Positions 1 to 8,170 of a stretch of 64,000 nt of DNA are shown here, one piece after another. This stretch comes from Mucilaginibacter gotjawali (GTDB lineage: Bacteria > Bacteroidota > Bacteroidia > Sphingobacteriales > Sphingobacteriaceae), in NCBI RefSeq assembly GCF_002355435.1, contig NZ_AP017313.1, forward strand, positions 682,001-746,000, read 5' to 3'. The notes under the pieces are model-generated. The model was not told where the DNA came from and did no database searches. It saw only the letters and a program-made list of their open reading frames with translations. The position numbers and the translations under genes were made by a program. Every line of letters starts with the position of its first letter. Position 1 is the stretch's first letter.

Positions 1-1
1 G

Positions 2-1561
2 CAGCTTATTCGCTTTATTAATAAGTTGCGGAGTAGCAAAAACAAGCTACTGATCTTTACGACTCGAGAATATATCCTAAACCAAGCGCGACTGAAGTTC
101 GAAGAACTGGATAATGCGACCCTGGTTAAATGTATCTTAGATTTATCAAAGTATACAACACTGGTCAAAGCTAGGATCTTTTATAACCATTTATTCTTTA
201 ACGGCATTCCTTACCCCTACATCCAAGCCCTCATAGATAAGAAATATTTACCCGCGCTAGTGAAGCACCAAAATTATAGTCCCAGGATTATCGAGTACAT
301 TTGTAATGAAGCGATCTGGAAAGATTATAAGGTGGCAGATTTTCCAAATGCGTTGTTGGATATGTTCAAATCGCCTTTTAAGGTTTGGGAACACGCGTTT
401 ACGCAACAGATTACGGTGCAGGCTCAAGTGGTATTGTATGCTCTGCTGATATCTGGGTCAGAGGTCGGATTAAGCAGTTTATTTAAACAATATAAAGCGC
501 TTAAAAATGAACCGGAGAAAATGTCTAATTTACAACAAAATTCGATTTTTAAAACGGCGTTGAAAGAATTGGAAGGCTCTTTTATTCACCTGAGCCGTCA
601 AAGGAGTGGTGACACCACCATCAAGTTCCATAATCCGTCCATTCAGGATTTCCTGATCAACTATTGTAACCAAGACGAGACAATACAAGAGGAACTGATT
701 CGCGGATTCTTGTATATAAAACCCGCCTTGGATATTTTTAGTGACAAGTATCCGAAGGCAAAAGAAGAACAGCGCTTTGTGTTCTCAGATCGTTTAATGA
801 ATTTATTGCGCAACAGGCTGATAGGTTCTGTTGATACTTTAATTTATTCTCCGGAAGACTATCCTTATCGATCACCGTCTAAGGACGACTTGGTTTGCCT
901 TAAACTTTCGGCCATGGATACTAAAATTTCCTACGCGGAAGGTTCTCCTTTCGAGCAGTTTTTAAGAACGATGTTCCACCCTTTGGTTTATTCAGAGGAT
1001 ATAGGAAGTCGGGGTGTGCATGCATACGACCAATTGTTAATGTGCCATTTCTCGGATGATGAAGAACTGGATGTGGTTCGAATCTTGCTCAATATTACGC
1101 CTTGTTTATCGGACCAGAATGATTTTTCGATATTGAGTGATTTTGAAGGCAATTTTCCAGAAAAGTTCGAGGATTTTAAGGAGGAACATTGCGATGAGTA
1201 CCAGGAGATCTTCTCTGGTATTATTGCCGGTCTGAGCGACGACGGCTTGGAAAGTAAAGATGACCTTAAGCAAAATATTGAAATACTGAACGAATTGGAA
1301 CGCGACTATGGCGCGGGAGTAGACGAAGTGCGATATGCTTTGGAAAAAGCGATAGAAAACATCGAGGAGCAAGAGCGACTGGCGGCGTATGACGATTATT
1401 ATTACCACACGAGTCCTCGTCGCCGAATGCCAGATTACCATCATTTTGGCGGTTATGACAAGGATGACCGAGGGAGCTCATGGCCGTCTACTTTTACGAG
1501 GTCGCTTAGTGAAAATGAACAAATTGATGATCTTTTCCGATCAATGCACCAAGCCGAATAA
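2..1561 (+). CDS. nSTAND3-like NTPase, C-terminal part (5' end outside window)
   Basis: The frame is open from base 2 and no start is visible, so this is the 3' part of a longer gene; a TTG at 26 is only an internal codon. The residues match what I know of the region downstream of the P-loop in nSTAND3 proteins: an FTTREYIL sensor-like motif near the start, a conserved stretch with YNHLFF and NYSPRIIEYI, then KELEGSFIHL and FHNPSIQDFLINY. Such proteins often have an N-terminal restriction-endonuclease-like domain and are suspected or proven antiviral sensors; neither the P-loop nor the N-terminus can be seen here. The last 100 residues are acidic and then Ser/Arg/His-rich. The TA pair and rebB downstream suggest an accessory or defence neighbourhood. 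Family assignment is from memory of the motif pattern, fairly sure; function is inferred. Confidence 0.7.
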   Translation, partial: QLIRFINKLRSSKNKLLIFTTREYILNQARLKFEELDNATLVKCILDLSKYTTLVKARIFYNHLFFNGIPYPYIQALIDKKYLPALVKHQNYSPRIIEYICNEAIWKDYKVADFPNALLDMFKSPFKVWEHAFTQQITVQAQVVLYALLISGSEVGLSSLFKQYKALKNEPEKMSNLQQNSIFKTALKELEGSFIHLSRQRSGDTTIKFHNPSIQDFLINYCNQDETIQEELIRGFLYIKPALDIFSDKYPKAKEEQRFVFSDRLMNLLRNRLIGSVDTLIYSPEDYPYRSPSKDDLVCLKLSAMDTKISYAEGSPFEQFLRTMFHPLVYSEDIGSRGVHAYDQLLMCHFSDDEELDVVRILLNITPCLSDQNDFSILSDFEGNFPEKFEDFKEEHCDEYQEIFSGIIAGLSDDGLESKDDLKQNIEILNELERDYGAGVDEVRYALEKAIENIEEQERLAAYDDYYYHTSPRRRMPDYHHFGGYDKDDRGSSWPSTFTRSLSENEQIDDLFRSMHQAE

Positions 1562-1957
1562 CCCATTCCGGTTTCCCTCCTCTGGCAGTATCCGCGTGGG
1601 CCAAAAGTGATGGGCTATTCATGCCCCGTTGACAGGTAGCCGCCAAACAGGTAATGAATGCACCCTGAATTGATTTGCATATGTAGAGATTGCTTCGTGC
1701 CTCGCAATGAGCGGGCGGGGGGGGATGCCTCACCTTTGTAATCCTTAAATCCGTTCATCCTACGAATCCTGGTTCAGACAAAAGGCAATGAGCAGGTGGC
1801 AAACTCCGATGCCCTCCGATGTTCCGATTTTCAAACTACGGACGAAATGCCTTGAGACTTCGTCTCAACTATCAAACTGACCGCTAACGGACAGGCTGGC
1901 CTGGTTGTTTTTTGACCGGATAACCCGCGGATTGGCAAAAGGGATATATTGATCTGG
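1562..1957. repeat. Intergenic repeat mosaic, no gene
   Basis: No coding frame is convincing here. Three recurring pieces are visible. A GACAGGTA-type element (1622-1660, two copies of ACAGGTA) is shared with 53.75, 55.23 and 60.26 kb. ATTGCTTCGTGCCTCGCAAT (1689-1708) is an imperfect palindrome related to pieces near 53.71 and 61.02 kb. An ACTACGGACGA...TGCCTTGAGACTTCG element (about 1831-1866) returns at 2.84 and 3.49 kb. Confidence 0.6.
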
Positions 1958-2458
1958 CTATAAACCCAACTGCGCAATATCAGCCATCGGCAGGAACATC
2001 TTTCCGCTGTCGGGCAGCAGGATAAATCCAAATTTTTGATAAAATGCTGTTGCCTCTTCGTCTAAAGGGTCAACAACAACGCCAATGGATCCTAAACTTT
2101 CACCCGCGACGGTAAAACTTCTTTTTAGTGCATCTAACAAAAGCAGGCCACCCAATCCTTGTCCTTTATATTTTATATCGACTGCTAATCTTCCGAGTAG
2201 TGTAACGGGAAGTGCGGTATAAGATCCCGGCATCTTCTTTTTAATGGCTTCGGGCATCAGTTCAGCGGGGACAGATGCGCTTGAAAGCGTATAATAACCT
2301 TTTATGGCAGTGTTCTCAAATAGGGCGAAAACTACGCATAGCTTGCGTTTAACATCCTGGCTTGCCTGTGTATGCAGGTATTTATCCAGCAGGTCTTTGC
2401 CGCAGCTGAAATCCTTTTTATTTAATGTCGGATTCAGCAGGTCTAATTTAACACTCAT
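1958..2458 (-). CDS. GNAT-family N-acetyltransferase, TacT-like toxin
   Basis: A 166-residue GNAT protein with the acetyl-CoA binding motif KGQGLGG (about residues 116-122) preceded by the LGRLAVDIKYKG strand, and a FYQKFGF segment near the C-terminus that carries the expected catalytic tyrosine. Length and the N-terminal F-x-C-G-x-x-x-L-D-x-(Y/F)L signature are typical of TacT/AtaT-type toxins, which acetylate the amino group of charged aminoacyl-tRNAs and stop translation. Its start overlaps the end of the upstream DUF1778 gene by 4 bases (ATGA), the usual coupling of this type II module. The toxin role is inferred from family and context; the exact tRNA target cannot be read from the sequence. 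Confidence 0.85.
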   Translation of the reverse strand: MSVKLDLLNPTLNKKDFSCGKDLLDKYLHTQASQDVKRKLCVVFALFENTAIKGYYTLSSASVPAELMPEAIKKKMPGSYTALPVTLLGRLAVDIKYKGQGLGGLLLLDALKRSFTVAGESLGSIGVVVDPLDEEATAFYQKFGFILLPDSGKMFLPMADIAQLGL

Positions 2459-2751
2459 TTATTCTCTTGTATGAATAATTTATAACGTGCCGCAGCATCC
2501 CGCAGTTTTTGGTTCGGGCCTTGCGGATTCATTAGCGCATTAAAAAATATCTCCTGGTCTTTTTCAGAGGCTAAAATGGTGTTATGTTCACGGATAATGG
2601 TATTGGCTTTTTCTTGCACCGCGTTAATGATAAAATCGGTCAGTGTTCTAAATCCGCCCAAACTGGCCGCATACTCAAAAAGCTCTTTCTGTACTTTTGG
2701 TATTTTGGCATCAAACCTGGCTTTTTCTGAAAGTGTTAATTGCTTTTCCAT
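2455..2751 (-). CDS. DUF1778 (TacA-like) antitoxin
   Basis: 98 residues. The N-terminal 45 residues (KARFDAKIPKVQKELFEYAA, then TLTDFIINAV) fit a ribbon-helix-helix DNA-binding fold of the DUF1778/TacA family; the C-terminal half is helical, with a FFNALMNP motif typical of the toxin-neutralising tail. It is the first gene of the pair and overlaps the acetyltransferase by 4 bases. The protein probably represses its own promoter, as RHH antitoxins generally do; a -7-like box lies at 2772-2779 on the same strand. Confidence 0.85.
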   Translation of the reverse strand: MEKQLTLSEKARFDAKIPKVQKELFEYAASLGGFRTLTDFIINAVQEKANTIIREHNTILASEKDQEIFFNALMNPQGPNQKLRDAAARYKLFIQENK

Positions 2752-2771
2752 GATCCGCTATTTTCTTAAGA

Positions 2772-2779
2772 CAAAGATA
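2772..2779 (-). promoter_or_regulatory. Bacteroidetes -7 box of the GNAT/DUF1778 module
   Basis: On the minus strand this reads TATCTTTG, a perfect TAnnTTTG, 20 bases upstream of the antitoxin ATG. A TTTG on the minus strand at 2795-2798 is a possible but short-spaced -33 element. The flanking TACGTA sequence could be part of an RHH operator. Confidence 0.5.
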
Positions 2780-2833
2780 CGGAAATAATACGTACAAAAT
2801 GAAAGGGAAATAATTTATCCGCTGTCGGCAGTT

Positions 2834-2916
2834 TCGCAACTACGGACGACTATGCCTTGAGACTTCGCCCCAACACCACCTCTCCGTTCTTCAAAACCGA
2901 TGTTCAAAGTTACCGG
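2834..2916. repeat. Second copy of the ACTACGGACGA dispersed repeat
   Basis: AACTACGGACGACTATGCC followed by TTGAGACTTCGCCCCAAC, nearly identical to 1834-1872, then a tail with CCGATGTTC that is also found just before the third copy at 3478. Copies bracket the TA module and lead into rebB. Confidence 0.7.
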
Positions 2917-2986
2917 TTGAATTGATAATCTGAACATAACTCTTTATCTTCGTTCATCCCCATTAAAAAACCTAAATACTTTAATT

Positions 2987-3466
2987 ATGCCAGATTCAAC
3001 CAACACCCTTCCCGAACAAATTATTGAAACGAGCCGGGCATTTACCCAAACGCTCGAAATGGAAAATGCGGTTTTCAGCGGCCAGGTCAATGGCGCCATT
3101 GAAATGACCGTACATGCCTTTGGTGAACTGATAGCACTTTGCAAAGCAGCGATAGCTGTTGCAAACGTTGATGTAGCCGGGGGAAAGCAAAAACTTGCAG
3201 AGACCGCACAGCAGGCGCTGTCCGACGTTCAGCACGCGGCAGGTCAGCCTGGTAGTCCTCCAACGGAGATTACACCTGCCGAGGCAATGCTTGATTCTGC
3301 CGTTTTACAGGCCGTGGGCCAGTCGTACCAGAACGCAGTAACCGCCCAGCAGCAAATGTATATCACGCAGCAGGCGGCCGCCACCCAAATAATAGCCACC
3401 ATTTTAAGTGTGGCCACTGCAACGCTGGGCGTAGCCGTTAAAGAGGCAGAAAGCGAAGGGCATTAA
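2987..3466 (+). CDS. RebB-like R-body protein (killing trait domain)
   Basis: A 159-residue Ala/Gln-rich protein. Two segments show the RebB signature: residues about 28-65 (MENAVFSGQVNGAIEM...HAFGELIALCKAA) and about 103-150, where AVGQSYQNAVTAQQQMYIT is followed by an Ala-rich stretch. Known RebB proteins polymerise into R-bodies, coiled protein ribbons that extend on a trigger and break membranes. Those operons usually hold several reb genes plus regulators; here a single gene is seen, which also has a longer N-terminus than a minimal RebB. Start ATG follows an A-rich leader, and a TATCTTCG box lies at 2945-2952. Assignment from motif recall; R-body formation by a lone protein is unproven. 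Confidence 0.7.
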   Translation: MPDSTNTLPEQIIETSRAFTQTLEMENAVFSGQVNGAIEMTVHAFGELIALCKAAIAVANVDVAGGKQKLAETAQQALSDVQHAAGQPGSPPTEITPAEAMLDSAVLQAVGQSYQNAVTAQQQMYITQQAAATQIIATILSVATATLGVAVKEAESEGH

Positions 3467-3477
3467 ATTCGTTAGTC

Positions 3478-3526
3478 CGATGTTCGTAGTTTCCAAACTA
3501 CGGACGACTTTGCCCTGATGCTATAC
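3478..3526. repeat. Third copy of the ACTACGGACGA repeat, with palindrome
   Basis: CGTAGTTTCCAAACTACG at 3485-3502 is a perfect 8+8 inverted repeat, followed by GACGACTTTGCC as in the copies at 1.83 and 2.84 kb. It lies between convergent genes (rebB and the PAP2 gene) and could serve as a weak terminator. Confidence 0.65.
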
Positions 3527-4198
3527 TTTTACCTTCTCGCCCGATAAAGCCAAAGAATTTGCTTGACCCCGTCTATTAAAAAAAAGATACCGGGTTAACC
3601 GGTAACATGCATACACAACAACCGGCGCTGCCAAAACATCAATGGTATAATGCACATGTTGTAAAAGCAATAAACAGGCAACGGCAATAGCGGCTATCAG
3701 CGCTATTATTTTATCAGTTCTTTTTTCAAGGCATAAAAAAATCGTCACCATTGTAGCGGTGTGCCCCGAAAAAAACAGGTCTTTGGTAATAACGGCGTTA
3801 TGGTAAAAAGCACTGTTGACAGGGTCAGCCAACAGGATCATGCCCTGGGGCGGGTTGAGCGCGGCCAGGCTGAGGGTGACGAACCTCACCAAATAAATGA
3901 ATATATACGTCCAGCAAAAGGTAATATAAATGGAAGGATTTTTGATGGTCCGGAAGATGATCAATAACGCCATTCCCCAGATCAGCCCAAAAATAAATAC
4001 AGATACATTTTGCGGCGGGATGCGCGCCAGCAGCCAATCATTTAGCACTACCCCTTTTCTTTTTTCCAGGTAGCCAAAAAAGAAGGGTAAGGTATAAATG
4101 ATGGTAAGCATGATCGCGGTGCCGGTAACCAACTGAAGCCGTTTGTAACGTGAGTTCCAGGTAAGGGTCCAGGTATCTGTTAGGGCAGGGGAAGACAT
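3521..4198 (-). CDS. PAP2_C / sphingomyelin-synthase-like membrane protein
   Basis: 225 residues with about six membrane segments. The C-terminal half has the two active-site motifs of the PAP2_C (sphingomyelin synthase-like) family: DLFFSGHTATM (about residues 140-150) and HVHYTIDV (about 182-189), giving the His-His-Asp triad that transfers a phospho-headgroup onto ceramide or diacylglycerol in that family. Bacteroidetes make sphingolipids, so a headgroup transferase is plausible, but a plain lipid phosphatase cannot be excluded. It follows the SDR gene on the same strand with a 146-base gap, so it may be a separate unit. Confidence 0.65.
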   Translation of the reverse strand: MSSPALTDTWTLTWNSRYKRLQLVTGTAIMLTIIYTLPFFFGYLEKRKGVVLNDWLLARIPPQNVSVFIFGLIWGMALLIIFRTIKNPSIYITFCWTYIFIYLVRFVTLSLAALNPPQGMILLADPVNSAFYHNAVITKDLFFSGHTATMVTIFLCLEKRTDKIIALIAAIAVACLLLLQHVHYTIDVLAAPVVVYACYRLTRYLFFNRRGQANSLALSGEKVKV

Positions 4199-4344
4199 TT
4201 TTTAGCGGGTTGTTATTTTGGGTGTGGCAAAATTAATAATTGATAACGTATTCGGGAGCCTTTACGTAAGTTGGCTAATTCTTATGTTGACCATTAGGAT
4301 TCATGGTCCGCAGGTAAGGGAGGTGCACAGTGTAAAAATTTGAC

Positions 4345-5154
4345 CTATTTCCATTGGTTAGCAAAGCGTATTAAATACCAGGCGACAAACTTTGGCGATA
4401 ATCTTGTTAAAAAGTAAAGCATCTTGGCATCCGGGCCTACTATTAAACGCATTTTTTTACGTTTTATGCCTGCGATGATGGCTTTAGCCGCTTTTTCCGG
4501 TGTGGTGACAAATAAACGCTCCACTTGCTTAATGGCATTTTCATCGTTGCCCGCATAACGTGCATGCCTGGCGATATTTGTTTTGATGCCCCCGGGATGC
4601 ACAGACGTAACGGTGACGCCTGTTTTAAGAACGCGTTCCTCAATAGCTAATGACTCTGTAAAACCCCTGATGGCAAATTTTGTGGTACAATAGGCCGCCT
4701 GATTTGGAAATCCGAGAATACCAAAAATGCTGGAAATATTTACAATAGCCGACTCCTTTTGTTTCCGTAAATGCGGTAAAAAAGCCAGGCTGCCGTACAT
4801 CATTCCCCAAAGATTGATCCCCATGATCCATTCATAATCGGCAATGCTAACTTCTGATGCGGTCAGTTTGAAAATAGCCACACCCGCATTATTGATAACC
4901 AGGTCTACGCGTCCGTAATGCGCAATTACCTTGTCTGCAAATTCGTAAAACGCCGATTTTTCAGCCACATCAAATGCCTGGTGATATATATTTTGCGGTC
5001 CGCCGGCCAGCGCTACCGTTTCAAGCAAAGCAATTTCATTATTGTCGTTAAGTGCCAGTTTTGCGCCTGCCTTTTGAAACGCAAGCGCTAAAGCACGTCC
5101 TATACCCGAACCGGCACCCGTTATAACCACCACTTTGTTTTCAAAATTCTTCAT
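4345..5154 (-). CDS. Short-chain dehydrogenase/reductase
   Basis: 269 residues, classical SDR. Visible are the GAGSGIG cofactor loop (13-19), NNAG (88-91), the catalytic SS (141-142) and YCTTK with Tyr155 and Lys159. The Asp after the second strand (NDNN) hints at NAD(H). The last ~50 residues add a hydrophobic, basic tail (LTRLSPKFVAWYLI) that could be membrane-associated. Third gene of an operon after the flavin monooxygenase and the hydrolase (12-base gap to the hydrolase). The trio resembles the monooxygenase-hydrolase-SDR gene sets such as the mycobacterial mymA operon; the substrate is unknown, probably a lipid-like ketone or aldehyde. Confidence 0.85.
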   Translation of the reverse strand: MKNFENKVVVITGAGSGIGRALALAFQKAGAKLALNDNNEIALLETVALAGGPQNIYHQAFDVAEKSAFYEFADKVIAHYGRVDLVINNAGVAIFKLTASEVSIADYEWIMGINLWGMMYGSLAFLPHLRKQKESAIVNISSIFGILGFPNQAAYCTTKFAIRGFTESLAIEERVLKTGVTVTSVHPGGIKTNIARHARYAGNDENAIKQVERLFVTTPEKAAKAIIAGIKRKKMRLIVGPDAKMLYFLTRLSPKFVAWYLIRFANQWK

Positions 5155-5166
5155 TTTTTTAGTTAG

Positions 5167-5841
5167 TTATTTTTTTTGCAAATGGTTTAAAAAAGCAACA
5201 ATTGGCTTGTAAACGGCCTCCGGGTAAGTATACAAAGTAAAATGATCGCCAATAACTTCATCGTAGGGTTCCCGCGGTGGCCTCACCACCAGGTCGGCCC
5301 GGGCGTGGATCCTTAAATCAGGGTGCACCGTAACCCGTTCGGGTACCGGTGTAAGAATGAGGCGGAGCTGATTGATGATATTCTCTTTGTTCCCGGCAAT
5401 TAATCTATCAAAAATTTCTTCATAAATCTGTTTGGATGGCTTGCCTTTATAGCCCTTCGCCGTGAACAGGCGTTTCAAAAAACGGTTGAAGAACAAACCA
5501 TTTCTTACCAACCAGTAGATGATTTTTACATTTTTGAGCGGTTTAATTGGCCGGTCAGGATCTGTCCAGGAAGCAATTTGAACTACCGGGCTGCCGGTAA
5601 AATGTTTAATATGCCAAGCTATCCAGCCACCCATTGAATGGCCAATAATAACATCATGTTGTGTTATATCATATTTTTCAACCAGGCTTTGCGCAAAAAC
5701 CAAAACGTTTATACCGGGCAGTGGCTTATCGCCCAATAATTCCCAAACGTTTAAAAACGTATGCCCGCCCGGGATAAAAGGAACTACCTTGCTGAAAATT
5801 GATTCATTTTCGCCGAAGCCATGGATAAATATTACCCTCAT
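5167..5841 (-). CDS. Alpha/beta-fold hydrolase
   Basis: 224 residues. FIHGFGEN near the N-terminus is the oxyanion-hole HG motif, and GHSMGG (67-72) is the nucleophile elbow with Ser69. A late DHFTLY (about 203-208) could supply the catalytic His. No signal peptide, so probably cytoplasmic. It sits 7 bases after the monooxygenase and 12 bases before the SDR, which suggests it cleaves the ester made by a Baeyer-Villiger step; that role is inferred from context only. Confidence 0.8.
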   Translation of the reverse strand: MRVIFIHGFGENESIFSKVVPFIPGGHTFLNVWELLGDKPLPGINVLVFAQSLVEKYDITQHDVIIGHSMGGWIAWHIKHFTGSPVVQIASWTDPDRPIKPLKNVKIIYWLVRNGLFFNRFLKRLFTAKGYKGKPSKQIYEEIFDRLIAGNKENIINQLRLILTPVPERVTVHPDLRIHARADLVVRPPREPYDEVIGDHFTLYTYPEAVYKPIVAFLNHLQKK

Positions 5842-5848
5842 GTATTGG

Positions 5849-7300
5849 TTATTTATAAGTTAAAATACCATCGTTAAGCGGACTTTTTTCGAACATTTTT
5901 TTGTCGTAAAAATAATTTTGTTCAATCTTCCATGGTTTTCTATTGCCCATTTTTGGTAATTTATCCAGCACTCTCAGCACATAGCCGGGGTTAAAATCAA
6001 GAAAAGGTTTTAACACCAGGTCCGGGTCATTTTGCACAGGCATGCATTGTTTATATCCCTGCTTTGACATGTAATTAATGATCCGGCAGGTATACCGGCT
6101 GGTCATTTCGCATTTCAGTGTCCACGAGGCATTGGTATAGCCAAACGCATAGGTCATATTCGGGATGCCATCAAACATCAGGCTTTTGTAGGTAACTTTT
6201 TTTGAAAAATCCACTTGCTTACCATCAACCCTAAAGTCAACATTATTAAAAAGTGCGGCGTTTAATCCTGTTGCCGTTACGATGATGTCAGCCGGCAAAA
6301 AATCGCCTGAAACCAATTGAATGCCGTTTTCTGTAAACTTTTCAACCTGGTCGGTTACAACGCTGGCTTTTTTACTTTTTATTGCTTTAAATAAGTCGCC
6401 ATTTGGCACCAAACATAAACGCTGGTCCCAGGGGTTATAAGCCGGTGCAAAGTGCCTGTCAATATCAAAACCCTCCCCCATGCGCCCTTCCAGTTTTTTG
6501 CGCAGCACTTTTTTCATCAGGCCTGGAAACCGCCTCGAAAAGGCATACGAAAACCGTTGAAAAAGAATATTCCGAAAGCGATTTATTTTGTAGGCTGTTT
6601 TTTTTGGTAAATTATTATTGAGCCAAACCGCTATCTTGTCTATGTCAGGCAAGGCTACAACATAGGTGGGGCTGCGCTGCAGCATCGTTACATGCGCTGC
6701 TTTTTGGGCCAAATTAGGGATGATCGTCATTGCAGTGGCGCCACTGCCAATCACCACAATTTTTTTGCCGGTATAGTCGAGCGTTTCGTCCCATTTTTGT
6801 GGATGTACAATCGGGCCTTTAAAATCGTTGTATCCGGCGAACACTGGCGTATAGCCACTGTCATAGCTATAGTAACCCATACAGAGTGACAGGAAAGAGC
6901 AAGTGTAAAGTTGGGGATTAACTGAGTTGGGCGTTGCTACGGCAAGTGACCAGTTGGCAGTTTCGGATGACCATGACGCACTGAGTAATTTATGTTCAAA
7001 CAGGATGTGCTGATCGATTCCTTCCTCCTTAACGGTTTCTGCTAAATATTCGATGATATCTTCACGCGGCGCAATGGCTTTAGGGTTTGTCCACGGTTTA
7101 AAGGCAAAACCGAAAGTATACATATCTGAATCTGAACGTATGCCCGGATAACGAAACAGATCCCAGGTACCACCGATATTTTTGCGTCCTTCCAATATGG
7201 TATAGGTTTTATCAGGGCAATCAGTTTGCATATAATGAGCAGCACTGATCCCCGATATGCCGGCGCCAATAATAATGGTGTCGAAGTAAAGAGGTTCCAT
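5849..7300 (-). CDS. Flavin-containing (Baeyer-Villiger type) monooxygenase
   Basis: 483 residues. The FAD Rossmann motif GAGISG is at 12-17, then GGTWDLFRYPGIRSD (43-57), and the NADPH motif GSGATA at 185-190. The fingerprint F-x-G-x3-H-x3-W is at 160-170 (FKGPIVHPQKW); the next residue is Asp, where the classical Baeyer-Villiger fingerprint has Pro. This is the pattern of EtaA/MymA-like enzymes, which oxidise ketones to esters or sulfides and thioamides to S-oxides. First gene of the minus-strand trio with hydrolase and SDR. Family sure; substrate unknown. Confidence 0.88.
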   Translation of the reverse strand: MEPLYFDTIIIGAGISGISAAHYMQTDCPDKTYTILEGRKNIGGTWDLFRYPGIRSDSDMYTFGFAFKPWTNPKAIAPREDIIEYLAETVKEEGIDQHILFEHKLLSASWSSETANWSLAVATPNSVNPQLYTCSFLSLCMGYYSYDSGYTPVFAGYNDFKGPIVHPQKWDETLDYTGKKIVVIGSGATAMTIIPNLAQKAAHVTMLQRSPTYVVALPDIDKIAVWLNNNLPKKTAYKINRFRNILFQRFSYAFSRRFPGLMKKVLRKKLEGRMGEGFDIDRHFAPAYNPWDQRLCLVPNGDLFKAIKSKKASVVTDQVEKFTENGIQLVSGDFLPADIIVTATGLNAALFNNVDFRVDGKQVDFSKKVTYKSLMFDGIPNMTYAFGYTNASWTLKCEMTSRYTCRIINYMSKQGYKQCMPVQNDPDLVLKPFLDFNPGYVLRVLDKLPKMGNRKPWKIEQNYFYDKKMFEKSPLNDGILTYK

Positions 7301-7362
7301 TTTTAATTCGTTTTATTCCCTCGGGGTCTGTTGCAGCGGCGCCGGCCTTATTCAAGCAAGTA

Positions 7363-8040
7363 TCACATCAATTTTAACTCTTTTAGCACTTCCCTGTCCG
7401 TCAGCACAGTTATTTTCATCTTCACCTCATTATCCGGGTTGCCATCCTTATTAACTTTTACAGCAGTTACTTTGTCAATAAAATCCATTCCTTTTACAAT
7501 TTCGCCGAACACGGTATAGTTCTGGTCTAAAAATGGTGTGCCGCCGATGGTGCGGTAGGTTTCGCGCTGTGCTTCGGTAAAATGCCAGCCGAGTTTTTTT
7601 TCAATGATGTCCAGTTGCTCGTTGGTATAGGTTTTACCATCAACAAAGTAGATCTGTGTGGTAAAAGACGCTTTGTCTTTATTATCATCGCGGCCCATAG
7701 CCAATACGCCCCGCTTATGGAACAGTGCCGGATTAAATTCCGGCTGGATCCATTTTTGCGCTGGCTTTAAAGTTTTTGACTTGTCATACAGCGAATCCGG
7801 GTCGCCGCCCTGGATCACGAAACCTTTCAGGATCCGGTTAAAGGTCGTGGCATCAAAGTAACGCGCCTTAACCAGTTTGATAAAATTATCGCGGTGTACC
7901 GGCGTTTCGTTATAAAGCTTCACCACACAATAACCCTGTGGCGTTTCAATTTTTACATAGGTGTTTTTTTGCTGTGCTATGGCCGGCACCAGCAGGCAGC
8001 ATAAGATGACAGTAATAAAGGACTTTAATATTTTTATCAT
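7363..8040 (-). CDS. Secreted cyclophilin-type peptidyl-prolyl isomerase
   Basis: 225 residues with a clear signal peptide (hydrophobic core 8-20, cut after AIAQ near 22). The cyclophilin core is seen in HRDNFIKL, FNRILKGFVIQGGDP and FGEIVKGMDFIDKV. A ~45-residue insertion (TYTNEQLDIIEKKLGWHFTE) between GRDDNKDKAS and the conserved C-terminal part is typical of Bacteroidetes periplasmic forms. It should assist folding of exported proteins. Single gene, separated by 62 bases from the monooxygenase downstream of it on the same strand. Confidence 0.88.
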   Translation of the reverse strand: MIKILKSFITVILCCLLVPAIAQQKNTYVKIETPQGYCVVKLYNETPVHRDNFIKLVKARYFDATTFNRILKGFVIQGGDPDSLYDKSKTLKPAQKWIQPEFNPALFHKRGVLAMGRDDNKDKASFTTQIYFVDGKTYTNEQLDIIEKKLGWHFTEAQRETYRTIGGTPFLDQNYTVFGEIVKGMDFIDKVTAVKVNKDGNPDNEVKMKITVLTDREVLKELKLM

Positions 8041-8170
8041 AGCTTAAAGGTATAAATAAGCTTTGATATGGTGAATGCGCCGCTATCCACTATTTGCATT
8101 TTGAATTTAAGAAATGTATTTTTAAATCATTTCCGGTGTAAAATGTTCAATTAACCGCGGGGTATAAAAA

